DNA from: Polaromonas sp. AER18D-145
Lineage (GTDB): Bacteria > Pseudomonadota > Gammaproteobacteria > Burkholderiales > Burkholderiaceae_C
Assembly (NCBI RefSeq): GCF_002379095.1
Contig: NZ_NBZV01000033.1
Coordinates: forward strand, 1 to 53,564
DNA: 53,564 nucleotides
Reading direction: 5' to 3'
Position 1 is the first letter of the stretch, and the number at the start of each line of letters is the position of its first letter. Under the pieces are notes generated by a model that had not been told where the DNA came from, made no database searches, and was given only the letters and a program-made list of their open reading frames with translations. This document shows, one piece after another, positions 30,438 to 39,402 of this stretch. The translations under genes were made by a program, and so were the position numbers.

Positions 30438-30905
30438 TCAGGCGCGGGTCTTCTGGTAGGTGCCCACGAGTTCCGCGTTGGCCAGCACATGGCCTTGCAT
30501 GGCGCGCTCGACCGCCGCCTTGGTCGGTTGATGGAGCGTGGGCAGTGTCGTATCCAGGGCGTAGAGCTTGAAGAAATAGCGGTGCCGGCCTGTCGGCGGG
30601 CAAGGGCCGCCGTAGTCCGCCCGGTGCCAGTCGTTGAGGCCTGCGCGTGCACCGCCCGGCAATGGATGGCCGCCCGCCGGCATACCGGTGCTGTCCGGCG
30701 GCAGGTCGACCAGCACCCAGTGCACCCAGGTCTGCCGCGGTGCAGCCGGGTCGGGTGCATCGGGATCGTCCACGATCAACACCAGGCTGCGCGCGGCTGG
30801 CGGGACACCGTCCCAGTGCAGCGGCGGGGCACTGTCGTCGCCTTCGCAAGTGTGGCGCCGCGGTATCTCGCCATTCGGCGCAAAAGCGCTTGAACGCAGT
30901 TCCAT
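30438..30905 (-). CDS. YbhB/YbcL family PEBP-like protein
   Basis: 155 aa. Bacterial Raf-kinase-inhibitor-like/PEBP fold: SSAFAPNGEIPRRHTCEGDDSAPPLHWDGVP (its core CEGDDSAPPLHW), LVLIVDDPDAPDP with HWVLVDLPP, the GGPCPPTGRHRYFFKLYALD ligand-pocket segment, and a C-terminal helix AVERAMQGHVLANAELVGTYQK. No signal peptide, so cytoplasmic. Function unknown in bacteria. 24 bp downstream of the nitroreductase on the same strand, so probably co-transcribed. Confidence 0.9.
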   Translation of the reverse strand: MELRSSAFAPNGEIPRRHTCEGDDSAPPLHWDGVPPAARSLVLIVDDPDAPDPAAPRQTWVHWVLVDLPPDSTGMPAGGHPLPGGARAGLNDWHRADYGGPCPPTGRHRYFFKLYALDTTLPTLHQPTKAAVERAMQGHVLANAELVGTYQKTRA

Positions 30906-30929
30906 GGATGTTTCCCGCTCAGGCAGGTT

Positions 30930-31535
30930 TCATGGCGCCGCCGGGGAACCGACGGTTTGTGCCAGGGCGATGCGCTGGGTCGGGGACAAGCCCAGGGCCG
31001 CCGCCAGCCGGCCCCGGTCGATCAGGCCGCGAACCACCGTCGCCAGACCGGTGGCAGCGCAAAACAGGTAGACATTCTGGGCAATGCAGCCGGCGTCGGC
31101 GCCGGCAAGAAAATGGCGCTCCTCGGCGCTGGCATCATGCATGCGGCTGAAGTCCGCAACATAGACGAGATTCAGCGGCGCGCTGGCCACGAAGTCCTGC
31201 GTGCCGGTGGCACTGCGCAGGTCTTCGGCCTTGACCAGCAGCAGCTGGTGGGACATGGCGTCGTAACGGTAGGCGCCTTCGGGCAACACCGCGTAGACGT
31301 CGATCTCCTGCCAGTTGCGGGCCGACGGTGCGGTGCGGTGGGCGCTGCCCTGCCGGTTGATGCCAAAGCCGGCCCACAGCAGCGCCGACAGCGTTTCCAG
31401 GGGCAGGGTGTCCGGCAGGAAGGCGCGCGAACTGTGGCGCTTCTCCAGTGCCTGCGCCAGCGTGACGGCGGGCGGCACGGCCGGCGGTGGCAGGACCACC
31501 GTGTCGGTTTCCAGATTGAGCGGGATCGTGGACAT
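30930..31535 (-). CDS. SagB/ThcOx-type nitroreductase family protein
   Basis: 201 aa from ATG 31535, with GGAGG 7 nt upstream; a longer open frame to 31715 lacks support. FMN-binding nitroreductase features: LEKRHSSRAFLPDTLPLETLSALLWAGFGINR, of which RHSSRAF contacts FMN, then HRTAPSARNWQEIDVYAVLPEGAYRYD and a C-terminal GLATVVRGLIDRGRLAAALGL. The TAPSARN segment is typical of SagB-like members. Catalyses NAD(P)H- or quinone-linked redox chemistry of unknown substrate. The upstream FNR-like site suggests induction at low oxygen. Confidence 0.88.
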   Translation of the reverse strand: MSTIPLNLETDTVVLPPPAVPPAVTLAQALEKRHSSRAFLPDTLPLETLSALLWAGFGINRQGSAHRTAPSARNWQEIDVYAVLPEGAYRYDAMSHQLLLVKAEDLRSATGTQDFVASAPLNLVYVADFSRMHDASAEERHFLAGADAGCIAQNVYLFCAATGLATVVRGLIDRGRLAAALGLSPTQRIALAQTVGSPAAP

Positions 31536-31847
31536 GAAATCCTCCAGCAGGAAGCAGGACGTGTCAAAACGTGCGGGCCGCACATGCGGCCGCTGAGCGG
31601 ATGCCGGGAGGGTGCCTGCCATCCCTGCATCTTCACGAAAAATCATTTTCCGCCTGTGTGCATGGCACGCATTGAGGCAGATCAAGGCTGCGCCCCGGCG
31701 AAAGCCCGCACGCATGGCCGGGTTGTCAGGTCATCGCCGGCCGGCACCTGCCCCGGCATTGGCTTAGACTTCAGCCCATCCCGCTGCCGCGCGGCGCGCC
31801 CCGGTGCGGCCGGCTTGCCACCCCAGATTCAATCGGAGATTCCCCAG
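31536..31847. promoter_or_regulatory. Divergent nitroreductase / apbC intergenic region with FNR-like site
   Basis: 312 bp without a gene. On the minus strand TTGATctgcCTCAA (31672-31685, 9 of 10 to TTGAT-N4-ATCAA) lies about 43 bp before the start implied by AATGAT (31647-31642), near class II activator spacing for the nitroreductase. Nothing convincing is seen for apbC except GGAG before its ATG. Confidence 0.5.
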
Positions 31848-32939
31848 ATGGCTGTAGAACAACAGGCAATTTTGAACGCCCTGCAAGGCGTGCTTGACCC
31901 CAATACCGGCAAGGATTTTGTCAGCACCAAGGCGCTTAAAAACCTGCAGATCGCCGGCGGCGACGTGTCCTTCGACGTCGAACTCGGTTACCCGGCCAAA
32001 AGCCAGCTCGCCGGCATCCGCAAGCTGCTGATCGCCGCTGCCAAGGGCGTGGCGGGCGTCACCAACGTGTCGGTCAACGTCGGTTTCAAGATCGCCAGCC
32101 ACAGCGTGCAGCGCGGCGTGCAACTGCTGCCCAATGTCAAAAACATCGTGGCCGTGGCCTCCGGCAAGGGCGGCGTGGGCAAAAGCACCACCGCCGTCAA
32201 CCTCGCGCTGGCCCTGGCCGCTGAAGGTGCCAGCGTCGGCCTGCTCGACGCCGACATCTACGGGCCCAGCCAGCCCATGATGATGGGCATCGAGGGCCGG
32301 CCCGAAAGCGTGGACGGCAAGAACATGGAGCCGATGGAAAACTACGGCATCCAGGTCATGTCCATCGGTTTTCTGGTCGCGCAGGACGAAGCCATGATCT
32401 GGCGCGGCCCCATGGCGACGCAGGCGCTGGAGCAGTTGCTGCGCCAGACCAACTGGAAGGACCTGGACTACCTGATCGTCGACATGCCGCCTGGCACCGG
32501 CGACATCCAGCTCACGTTGTCCCAGCGCGTGCCCATCACCGGTGCGGTGATTGTCACCACGCCGCAGGACATCGCTTTGCTCGACGCCAAAAAAGGCATC
32601 AAGATGTTCGAGAAGGTCGGTGTGCCGATTCTGGGCATTGTCGAAAACATGGCGGTGCATATCTGCAGCAAGTGCGGCCACACCGAGCACATCTTTGGTC
32701 AGGACGGCGGCAAGAAGATGGCGGCCGACTACGGCATGAGTTACCTCGGCGCACTGCCGCTGGACATGCAGATCCGCCTGCAGGCCGACAACGGCCGGCC
32801 CACCGTGGTGGCCGACCCGGACGGCGAAGTCGCCGGCATCTACAAGGCCGTGGCGCGCCAGGTGGCCATCACGATTGCCGCCAAGGCGAAAGACTTTTCG
32901 GCCAAGTTCCCGACCATCACGATCTCGAAAAACACCTGA
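31848..32939 (+). CDS. apbC: Iron-sulfur cluster carrier protein ApbC (Mrp)
   Basis: 363 aa. MIP18/DUF59-like N-terminal domain (1-90), then a P-loop NTPase with the deviant Walker A ASGKGGVGKST near 105, DADIYGPSQP, VDMPPGTGDIQLTL, TTPQDIALLDAKKG and the cluster-binding CSKCG. Carries and transfers [4Fe-4S] clusters; the neighbouring formate dehydrogenase operons need many such clusters. ATG 31848 with GGAG 9 nt upstream. Confidence 0.95.
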   Translation: MAVEQQAILNALQGVLDPNTGKDFVSTKALKNLQIAGGDVSFDVELGYPAKSQLAGIRKLLIAAAKGVAGVTNVSVNVGFKIASHSVQRGVQLLPNVKNIVAVASGKGGVGKSTTAVNLALALAAEGASVGLLDADIYGPSQPMMMGIEGRPESVDGKNMEPMENYGIQVMSIGFLVAQDEAMIWRGPMATQALEQLLRQTNWKDLDYLIVDMPPGTGDIQLTLSQRVPITGAVIVTTPQDIALLDAKKGIKMFEKVGVPILGIVENMAVHICSKCGHTEHIFGQDGGKKMAADYGMSYLGALPLDMQIRLQADNGRPTVVADPDGEVAGIYKAVARQVAITIAAKAKDFSAKFPTITISKNT

Positions 32940-32964
32940 TCTTTCCGGGCGCCGGGGGCCAACC

Positions 32965-33936
32965 ATGAACATGCTCGCTTCGCTGCGTTATCTGGTGGCC
33001 CTCAGCGAGCACCGGCATTACGCGCGCGCCGCCCAGTCCTGCGGCATCACCCAGCCGGCGCTGTCCAACGCCCTGCGTGCGCTGGAAAGAGAATTCGGTA
33101 TCGCCATCGTCAAGCGCGGCCGCACCTACGCCGGCCTCACGCCGGAAGGCGAACGCGTGCTGGCCACGGCGCAACGCATGCTGCACGAACACGAACTGCT
33201 GCAGCAGGAGCTGCGCAGCAGTGCCAGCCAGCCGCAGGGTGCGCTGCAGCTGGGCGTCGTGCCGACGGCCGTGCCGGTGGCAACGCGTTTTGCGGCCCGG
33301 CTCCGGCAGCGTTACCCGGGCATCGCGCCCGTGGTGCGGTCGTTGAGTTCGCAGGAAATTGAACTCGGCCTGGAGAACCTGTCGCTGGACCTGGGCCTGG
33401 GGTTTGTCGAACGCCTGAACCAGCGCGCCAGCCGTTTCGAGATCTTCCCGCAGTACACCGAACACTACTTCCTGGTGCGCCGCGCGGCGGCGCCCGGCCG
33501 GCCGGGCAGCGGGCTGCGTGTGGGCCCGGCCATGGACTGGCGCGGAGCGGCGCAGCTGCCGCTGTGCCTGCTGACGCCCGAGATGCACAACCGCAGCATC
33601 GTGGACAGCGCCTTTGCCGGCCTGGGGCTGGCGGTCAAGCCGGTCATGGAAACCAACTCCATCCTGGCGCTGGCCCTCAGCGTGGTCGCCGGCGAGGTCT
33701 GCAGCGTGTTGCCGGGTGCGCTGGTGGGCGCGGTCCGCAGTTATGCCGAACTCGAAGCCCTGCCGCTGGTCCAGCCCGAACTCACGACACCTGTCGGCTT
33801 TTTCACGCTGGTCAAGGCCAGCCCCTCGCGGGCGCTGCAGGCCGCGCTGGTGCTGGCCCAGGATGGGGAGTGGCTGCGTCACGCGGCGCAGCACAGCGGG
33901 ACCCTGCATTCAGATCCTGAATCTGCGCATACATGA
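32965..33936 (+). CDS. LysR-family regulator of the fds operon
   Basis: 323 aa. N-terminal winged HTH (LASLRYLVALSEHRHYARAAQSCGITQPALSNALRALERE, core RAAQSCGITQPALSNALRAL), then a type 2 periplasmic-binding effector domain (LQLGVVPTAVPVATRF...). Tandem with, and 41 bp upstream of, the fused fdsGB gene; regulators named FdsR hold this place in related formate dehydrogenase loci. Formate or a metabolic signal is the likely effector, by inference. A T-N11-A dyad overlaps its 3' end. Confidence 0.85.
   Translation: MNMLASLRYLVALSEHRHYARAAQSCGITQPALSNALRALEREFGIAIVKRGRTYAGLTPEGERVLATAQRMLHEHELLQQELRSSASQPQGALQLGVVPTAVPVATRFAARLRQRYPGIAPVVRSLSSQEIELGLENLSLDLGLGFVERLNQRASRFEIFPQYTEHYFLVRRAAAPGRPGSGLRVGPAMDWRGAAQLPLCLLTPEMHNRSIVDSAFAGLGLAVKPVMETNSILALALSVVAGEVCSVLPGALVGAVRSYAELEALPLVQPELTTPVGFFTLVKASPSRALQAALVLAQDGEWLRHAAQHSGTLHSDPESAHT
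33908..33922 (+). promoter_or_regulatory. Candidate LysR operator upstream of fdsGB
   Basis: Perfect dyad ATTCAG-ATC-CTGAAT fits the T-N11-A LysR-box pattern. It lies inside the last codons of the LysR gene and about 60 bp before the fdsGB start; a second palindrome TGAATTCA follows at about 33933. Prediction only. Confidence 0.4.
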
Positions 33937-33977
33937 ATTCAATTTGACGCAGGCGGGCCCAGGAGCGACAGTGCGTC

Positions 33978-35783
33978 ATGAACGCTTCCCCGGTCCTTCC
34001 TGTTCCTGTTCCCACCGTGGCCCTGGCCACGCTGGACGACATGCGCGAGCGCATCCGCCGCAAAAGCAAACTCAAGGGCCGCCAGGCCGACGAGGTTTCT
34101 CTGGCCGAGGTTCGCGCGCTCATAGGCGGGCGGCCCGAAGGCGGCCACCGGCGCGACCTGCTGATCGAACACCTGCACAAACTCAACGACGCCTACCGAT
34201 GCCTGCATGAGCGGCACCTGGTGGCGCTGGCCCGGGAGATGAACGTCCCCATGGCCGAGGTGTACGAGGTCGCAAGTTTTTATCACCATTTCGAGGTGGT
34301 CAAGGGCGACGGCCAGGCGCCCGGGCTCACGGTTCGCGTGTGCGACGGGCTGGCCTGCGAGCTGGCCGGTGCGCAGGACCTGCTGGCGCGCCTGCCGGCG
34401 CTGCTCGGGCAGGAGGTGCGTGTCATGGCTGCGCCCTGCCTGGGCCGTTGTGAGCAGGCGCCGGCCGTTCTGGTGCACCAGCAGGCGCTGCCGCGGGCCA
34501 CGGTCGAGGCCGTGGTTTTGATGGCAAATCAGCCTCCAGCCCAGAAGGAGAAAGCGCAAGTAGCTATTAATTTCGTAGCGTCTCAGTACGCGGAAAAGAG
34601 TGTCCCTGGCACGGCGGATGAGGTGTTGCCAGCCTTCGCGAACTACGAGACCTACCGTTCCCACGGGGGTTACGCGCTCGCGGCGGCGCTGGTCAACGGG
34701 GAAGAAGATGCTGGGGCGGTGCTTGCAGCCATGGAAAATTCCGGCCTGCGCGGTCTGGGCGGCGCGGGTTTTCCGGCGGGGCGCAAGTGGCGCATCGTGC
34801 AGGGCCAGCCCGGCCCGCGCCTGATGGCGGTCAACATCGACGAGGGAGAGCCCGGCACGTTCAAGGATCGCACCTGGCTGGAACGCGATCCGCACCGTTT
34901 CCTGGAGGGGGTGCTGATCGCGGCGCAGGTGGTGGGCATCGAGGCCTGCTACATCTATTTGCGCGACGAGTACCACGACTGCCGCACCATGCTGCAAGCC
35001 GAGCTGTCCAAGCTGCTGGCGGATCCGCCCTGTCCGCTGCCGCACATCGAGCTGCGACGGGGCGCGGGGGCCTACATCTGCGGCGAGGAGTCCGCCATGA
35101 TCGAAAGCATTGAAGGCAAACGCGGCGAGCCGCGCCTGCGCCCGCCCTACATCGCCGAGGTCGGGCTGTTCGGCCGGCCCACACTGGAGCACAACTTCGA
35201 GACCCTGTACTGGGTGCGCGATATTGTGGAGAAAGGCCCGCAGTGGTTCAGCGGCTTCGGACGCCACGGCCGCAAGGGTTTGCGCTCTTTCAGCGTCAGC
35301 GGGCGCGTGAAGAATCCGGGTGTCAAGCTGGCGCCGGCCGGCATCACGGTGCAGGAGCTCATCGACGAATACTGTGGCGGCATGGCCGACGGCCACCAGC
35401 TTTATGCCTATCTGCCCGGCGGCGCCTCAGGCGGCATTTTTCCGGCCAGCCATGCCAACCTGCCACTCGACTTCGACACCCTGCAGCCGCACGGCGGCTT
35501 CATCGGCTCGGCTGCAGTCATCGTGTTGGGGCACATGGACAAAGCCCGTGATGCAGCCCTCAACATGATGCGTTTTTTCGCCCACGAAAGCTGTGGCCAG
35601 TGCACGCCTTGCCGCGTCGGCACAGTCAAGGCGGCGAAGTTGATGGAGGCGCCCGTGTGGGACAACGCCACGCTGGAAGACCTGAACGTGGTGATGGCCG
35701 ATGCGTCCATTTGCGGACTGGGTCAGGCGGCGCCCAACCCGGTGCGTTGTGTCCAGAAATACTTTGCACACGAAGTCGCCTGA
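33978..35783 (+). CDS. fdsB: NAD-dependent formate dehydrogenase gamma-beta fusion (FdsG-FdsB, NuoE-NuoF like)
   Basis: 601 aa. Residues 1-178 are a FdsG/NuoE thioredoxin-like [2Fe-2S] unit with four cysteines in VCDGLACELAG and APCLGRCEQAP. Residues about 205-601 are FdsB/NuoF: NAD/FMN site GLRGLGGAGFPAGRKWRIV and VNIDEGEPGTFKDR, YICGEESAMIESIEGKRGEPRLRPP (core ICGEESAMIESIEGKRGEPR), and the N3-type [4Fe-4S] CGQCTPCRVG plus a distal Cys in SICGLGQ. Transfers electrons from FdsA to NAD in the cytoplasm. The linker joining the halves (residues about 180-200) is an R2 repeat. No separate fdsD is seen. Confidence 0.92.
   Translation: MNASPVLPVPVPTVALATLDDMRERIRRKSKLKGRQADEVSLAEVRALIGGRPEGGHRRDLLIEHLHKLNDAYRCLHERHLVALAREMNVPMAEVYEVASFYHHFEVVKGDGQAPGLTVRVCDGLACELAGAQDLLARLPALLGQEVRVMAAPCLGRCEQAPAVLVHQQALPRATVEAVVLMANQPPAQKEKAQVAINFVASQYAEKSVPGTADEVLPAFANYETYRSHGGYALAAALVNGEEDAGAVLAAMENSGLRGLGGAGFPAGRKWRIVQGQPGPRLMAVNIDEGEPGTFKDRTWLERDPHRFLEGVLIAAQVVGIEACYIYLRDEYHDCRTMLQAELSKLLADPPCPLPHIELRRGAGAYICGEESAMIESIEGKRGEPRLRPPYIAEVGLFGRPTLEHNFETLYWVRDIVEKGPQWFSGFGRHGRKGLRSFSVSGRVKNPGVKLAPAGITVQELIDEYCGGMADGHQLYAYLPGGASGGIFPASHANLPLDFDTLQPHGGFIGSAAVIVLGHMDKARDAALNMMRFFAHESCGQCTPCRVGTVKAAKLMEAPVWDNATLEDLNVVMADASICGLGQAAPNPVRCVQKYFAHEVA
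34515..34580 (-). repeat. R2 repeat, in-frame (antisense) inside the fdsG-fdsB fusion
   Basis: Minus strand: CGCTAC, loop, ATTAATAGCTACTTGCGC, about 11 nt, GGGCTGGAGGCTGAT. Read antisense it gives NQPPAQKEKAQVAINFVAS, exactly between the NuoE-like and NuoF-like parts. Confidence 0.85.
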
Positions 35784-35784
35784 C

Positions 35785-38745
35785 ATGAATGCCCCAGCCA
35801 AGCCCTTTGAGGTCACGCCCCAGGTCATCCCCTTTCTGCTTGACGGCAAGTCCGTCGACGCTTACGAGGGCGAATCCATTCTGCAAGCTGCCGAGCGCAG
35901 CGGTGTCTGCATTCCGCACCTTTGCTACAAGGACGGCTACCGCGCCGACGGCAATTGCCGTGCCTGCGTGGTCGAGATCAAGGGCGAACGCACCTTGGCC
36001 CCCAGTTGCTGCCGCAACGTCACGGCTGGCATGGAGGTGCAGGCCAGCAGCGAACGCGCTGTCAGGAGCCAGAAGATGGTGCTGGAGATGCTGCTCTCCG
36101 ACATGCCCGACACCGGCTACAAATGGGATGAGACCGATGAATCGCTGCAGCACGGCGAACTCAGCGAGTGGGCCGCGCGCATGGATGTTGCCGTGCGCCC
36201 CGAACTGAAAGCGCTGCGCCGCGAGCAGCCGGCCGCCGATGTGTCGCACCCGGCCATGGCCGTGAACCTGGACGCCTGCATCCAGTGCAAGCGTTGCGTG
36301 ACCGCCTGCCGCGAAGAGCAGGTCAACGACGTGATCGGCTACGCCATGCGCGGATCGCACAGTGAGATCGTCTTTGACCTGGGCGACGCGATGGGCGACA
36401 GCAGCTGCGTGGCCTGCGGCGAGTGTGTGCAGGCCTGTCCGACCGGTGCCCTGATGCCCAAGACCCTGGTGGGGTCCCAGGCCGTCGATAAAAAAGTTGA
36501 TTCGGTCTGCCCCTTCTGCGGCGTCGGCTGCCTGGTGACCTACAAGGTGAAAGGCAACAAAATTGTCAGTGTCGATGGCCGCGACGGACCGGCCAACCAT
36601 TCGCGGCTGTGCGTCAAGGGGCGTTTTGGTTTTGACTATGCGCACAGCCCGCAGCGTCTGACCGTGCCCCTGATCCGCAAGGCCGGTGTCCCCAAGGATC
36701 CGGCCGCCTTGCAGCATCTGAACCGCAACACGGCGGACTGGTCGGAAGTGTTCCGCGAAGCGACCTGGGAAGAGGCCTTGGCGCTGGCAGCCGGCCCGCT
36801 CAAGCACCTGCGTGACACCTGCGGCAAAAAATCGCTGGCGGGCTTTGGTTCCGCCAAAGGCAGCAATGAAGAGGCTTACCTGTTCCAGAAACTGGTGCGC
36901 ACCGGCTTCGGCTCCAACAACGTGGACCACTGCACCCGCTTGTGCCACGCGTCCAGCGTGGCGGCGCTGCTTGAAGGCGTCGGCTCGGGCGCGGTGAGCA
37001 ACCAGGTCAATGATGTTGCGCATTCCGACCTGATATTTGTGATTGGCTCCAACCCCTCGGCCAACCATCCCGTGGCCGCCACCTGGATGAAGAATGCCGC
37101 GCAGAAGGGCGCCAAAATCGTGCTCGCTGATCCGCGCGTCACCGATATCGGCAGGAACGCCTGGCGCACGCTGCAGTTCAAGGCCGACACCGACGTGGCC
37201 ATGCTCAATGCACTGATCCATACGGTGATTGAGGAGGGCCTGGTGGACCAGGACTTCATCGACCGGCGCGCCAGCAATTACGAAGCGCTCCGGGAAAACG
37301 TCAAGGGCTACAGCCCCGAGGCCATGGCGCCGGTTTGCGGGATTCCCGCCGGGACCCTGCGCGAGGTCGCCCGGGCATTTGCCAAGGCCAAAGCGGCGAT
37401 GATTCTGTGGGGCATGGGCATCAGCCAGCATGTCCACGGCACCGACAACGCGCGCTGCCTGATCGCGCTGGCCACCGTGACCGGTCAGATCGGCAAACCC
37501 GGCTCCGGCCTGCATCCGCTGCGCGGCCAGAACAACGTGCAGGGCGCCAGCGACGCCGGCCTGATCCCCATGATGTTTCCCAACTACCAGCGCGTGGACA
37601 ACCAGGCGGCCCATGCCTGGTTCGAAGCGTTCTGGAAAACACCGCTGGACCGGCAGCCCGGCTACACAGTTGTTGAAATCATGCACAAGGCGCTGGCGCC
37701 CGAGAGCGACCCGCACAAGGTGCGCGGCATGTACATCATGGGCGAAAACCCGGCCATGAGCGACCCCGACCTGAACCACGCGCGCCACGCGCTGGCCAGC
37801 CTGCAGCATCTGGTGGTGCAGGACATCTTCATGACCGAGACCGCCTGGCTGGCCGATGTGGTGCTGCCCGCGACCGCCTGGCCTGAAAAGACCGGCACCG
37901 TCACCAACACCGACCGCATGGTCCAGCTCGGCCGGCAGGCCGTGGACCCGCCCGGGCAGGCCAGGCCCGACTTGTGGATCATCCAGCAGATCGCGCTGCG
38001 CATGGGCCCCCACGCTTCACACGTCGTGTCGTCGCTGCCCCCCGAGGGGGCCGGCCCCGCCTTGGGGCGGCCCGGCGACGGGGGCTTGGGCCTGTCCTGG
38101 GATTACCCGGGGGAGCACAGCGGCGTGGCTGCGGTTTATGAGGAGATGCGCCAGGCCATGCACACCGCGATCTCGGGCATCACCTGGGAGCGGCTGGAAC
38201 GCGAATCCAGCGTGACCTATCCCTGCCTGAGCGCAGACGACCCCGGTGCGCCCACCGTGTTCATCGACCACTTTGCCACTGAAGACGGGCGCGTGCACCT
38301 GGTACCGGCTGACATCATTCCTGCCAACGAACGGCCCGATGCCGACTACCCTTTTGTGCTCATCACGGGACGGCAGCTCGAGCACTGGCACACCGGCAGC
38401 ATGACGCGGCGCACCGCCGTGCTCGATGCCATCGAACCCCTGGCCACGGCCTCGCTGTGCGGCGCCGACCTGCTGGCGCTGGGGCTGGCGCCGGGCGACG
38501 TGGTGACCGTGCAGTCGCGGCGCGGGGCGGTCGCCCTTCATGTGCGGCGCGACGACGGCACGCCGCCGGGCGCGGTGTTCATCCCGTTTGCCTATCACGA
38601 AGCTGCGGCCAACCTGATGACCAACGCTGCGCTGGACCCGTTCGGAAAAATTCCGGAATTCAAGTACTGCGCCGTGGCGATTCATCGCGGCGGACAGCTT
38701 GCAGGGGCTGCAGGTTACGGGCCTGGTGCTACCGGGGGTCTTTAA
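35785..38745 (+). CDS. fdsA: NAD-dependent formate dehydrogenase alpha subunit FdsA (Mo/W-bis-MGD)
   Basis: 986 aa catalytic subunit oxidising formate to CO2. N-terminal NuoG-like [2Fe-2S] domain (CIPHLCYKDGYRADGNCRAC), two ferredoxin-type [4Fe-4S] motifs (CIQCKRCVTACREEQ, CVACGECVQACPTGA), the MGD-domain [4Fe-4S] CPFCGVGC...CVKG, and the active-site cysteine in RLCHASSVAALLEG, so no selenocysteine. The C-terminal MGD domain (LITGRQLEHWHTGSMTRR) is intact. R1 adds about 26 residues near 741-766. ATG 35785 starts 1 bp after the fdsGB stop. Molybdenum or tungsten not decidable. Confidence 0.95.
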   Translation: MNAPAKPFEVTPQVIPFLLDGKSVDAYEGESILQAAERSGVCIPHLCYKDGYRADGNCRACVVEIKGERTLAPSCCRNVTAGMEVQASSERAVRSQKMVLEMLLSDMPDTGYKWDETDESLQHGELSEWAARMDVAVRPELKALRREQPAADVSHPAMAVNLDACIQCKRCVTACREEQVNDVIGYAMRGSHSEIVFDLGDAMGDSSCVACGECVQACPTGALMPKTLVGSQAVDKKVDSVCPFCGVGCLVTYKVKGNKIVSVDGRDGPANHSRLCVKGRFGFDYAHSPQRLTVPLIRKAGVPKDPAALQHLNRNTADWSEVFREATWEEALALAAGPLKHLRDTCGKKSLAGFGSAKGSNEEAYLFQKLVRTGFGSNNVDHCTRLCHASSVAALLEGVGSGAVSNQVNDVAHSDLIFVIGSNPSANHPVAATWMKNAAQKGAKIVLADPRVTDIGRNAWRTLQFKADTDVAMLNALIHTVIEEGLVDQDFIDRRASNYEALRENVKGYSPEAMAPVCGIPAGTLREVARAFAKAKAAMILWGMGISQHVHGTDNARCLIALATVTGQIGKPGSGLHPLRGQNNVQGASDAGLIPMMFPNYQRVDNQAAHAWFEAFWKTPLDRQPGYTVVEIMHKALAPESDPHKVRGMYIMGENPAMSDPDLNHARHALASLQHLVVQDIFMTETAWLADVVLPATAWPEKTGTVTNTDRMVQLGRQAVDPPGQARPDLWIIQQIALRMGPHASHVVSSLPPEGAGPALGRPGDGGLGLSWDYPGEHSGVAAVYEEMRQAMHTAISGITWERLERESSVTYPCLSADDPGAPTVFIDHFATEDGRVHLVPADIIPANERPDADYPFVLITGRQLEHWHTGSMTRRTAVLDAIEPLATASLCGADLLALGLAPGDVVTVQSRRGAVALHVRRDDGTPPGAVFIPFAYHEAAANLMTNAALDPFGKIPEFKYCAVAIHRGGQLAGAAGYGPGATGGL
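38006..38079 (+). repeat. R1 repeat, in-frame inside fdsA
   Basis: GGCCCCCACGCTTCAC, then CGTGTCGTCGCTGCCC and CCCGAGGGGGCCGG, and CCTTGGGGCGGCCCGGCG. Encodes GPHASHVVSSLPPEGAGPALGRPGDG, sharing the LPPEG frame of the thiE copy. Confidence 0.85.
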
Positions 38746-38814
38746 CCTTCCAGGCTGTGGGTGACAAAAGAGTTGTGCCACAAATGCGCATGAAGACAGC
38801 CGTACACTGCGTGC

Positions 38815-39402
38815 ATGTCTGAATTCGTCCTGCAGTTTCCCGGTGCCGATACGGCCATTCGCCGCCCCAGTGTGGTTGTGGCCGTGGTCATGCGCCGCGA
38901 GCGCATCGACAACCGCTGGCAGCCCTGGCGCTGGTCGTTGGCCGACATCGTGCCGCACGAGGAAAGTTTTGGCGCGCAGCCGCGCCTGCTGCTCAAGGAC
39001 GAGCAGGAAGAGCGCTGGCTGCATCCCGGTTTCAAGGTCGAGCTGTTCACCGACGACGCGGAAGGTTATTACCTCAACGTCACCACGCCCCAGCCCTGCT
39101 TCTGGGTGGTCTGGCGCATGGAGGAAGAGGCGACGCTGGCCGACGAGCCGGTGGCCGTGCCGCAGACCGTGACCCTGAGTTACCACGACGCCGGACGCTG
39201 GCTCGACGCGCAGGAAACCGTGGAGCAGGTGGCGGCGCCGCGCGATGTGGTCGAGTGGGTGCAGGCTTTTGTCGATGCCCATTACGTGCTGGAGGCCAAG
39301 CGTCGGCAGCGCCCGCAAAGCTTCAAGCCGCTGCAGGACCGCTTTGGCAACCCGGCGCGGGTGAGCACGGACAAGAAGTTTGGCGGAGACGGCCATGGCT
39401 GA
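38815..39402 (+). CDS. DUF3305 domain protein of formate dehydrogenase locus
   Basis: 195 aa, cytoplasmic by absence of any signal. SVVVAVVMRRERIDNRWQPWRWSLADIVPHE (core RRERIDNRWQPWRW), FKVELFTDDAEGYYLNVTTPQPCFWVVWRM and AFVDAHYVLEAKRRQRPQSF are the family marks of DUF3305, always found with DUF3306 and formate dehydrogenase genes. Function unknown; maturation or assembly is a guess from context. 69 bp after fdsA; overlaps the next gene by 8 bp. Confidence 0.85.
   Translation: MSEFVLQFPGADTAIRRPSVVVAVVMRRERIDNRWQPWRWSLADIVPHEESFGAQPRLLLKDEQEERWLHPGFKVELFTDDAEGYYLNVTTPQPCFWVVWRMEEEATLADEPVAVPQTVTLSYHDAGRWLDAQETVEQVAAPRDVVEWVQAFVDAHYVLEAKRRQRPQSFKPLQDRFGNPARVSTDKKFGGDGHG

Noticed and set aside
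30957..31847. Upstream in-frame extension of apbC
   Set aside because: Covers the nitroreductase gene antisense and the promoter gap; family homology begins at 31848.
35626..38013. 795-codon frame antisense to fdsA
   Set aside because: Shadow of the catalytic subunit, no signature of its own.
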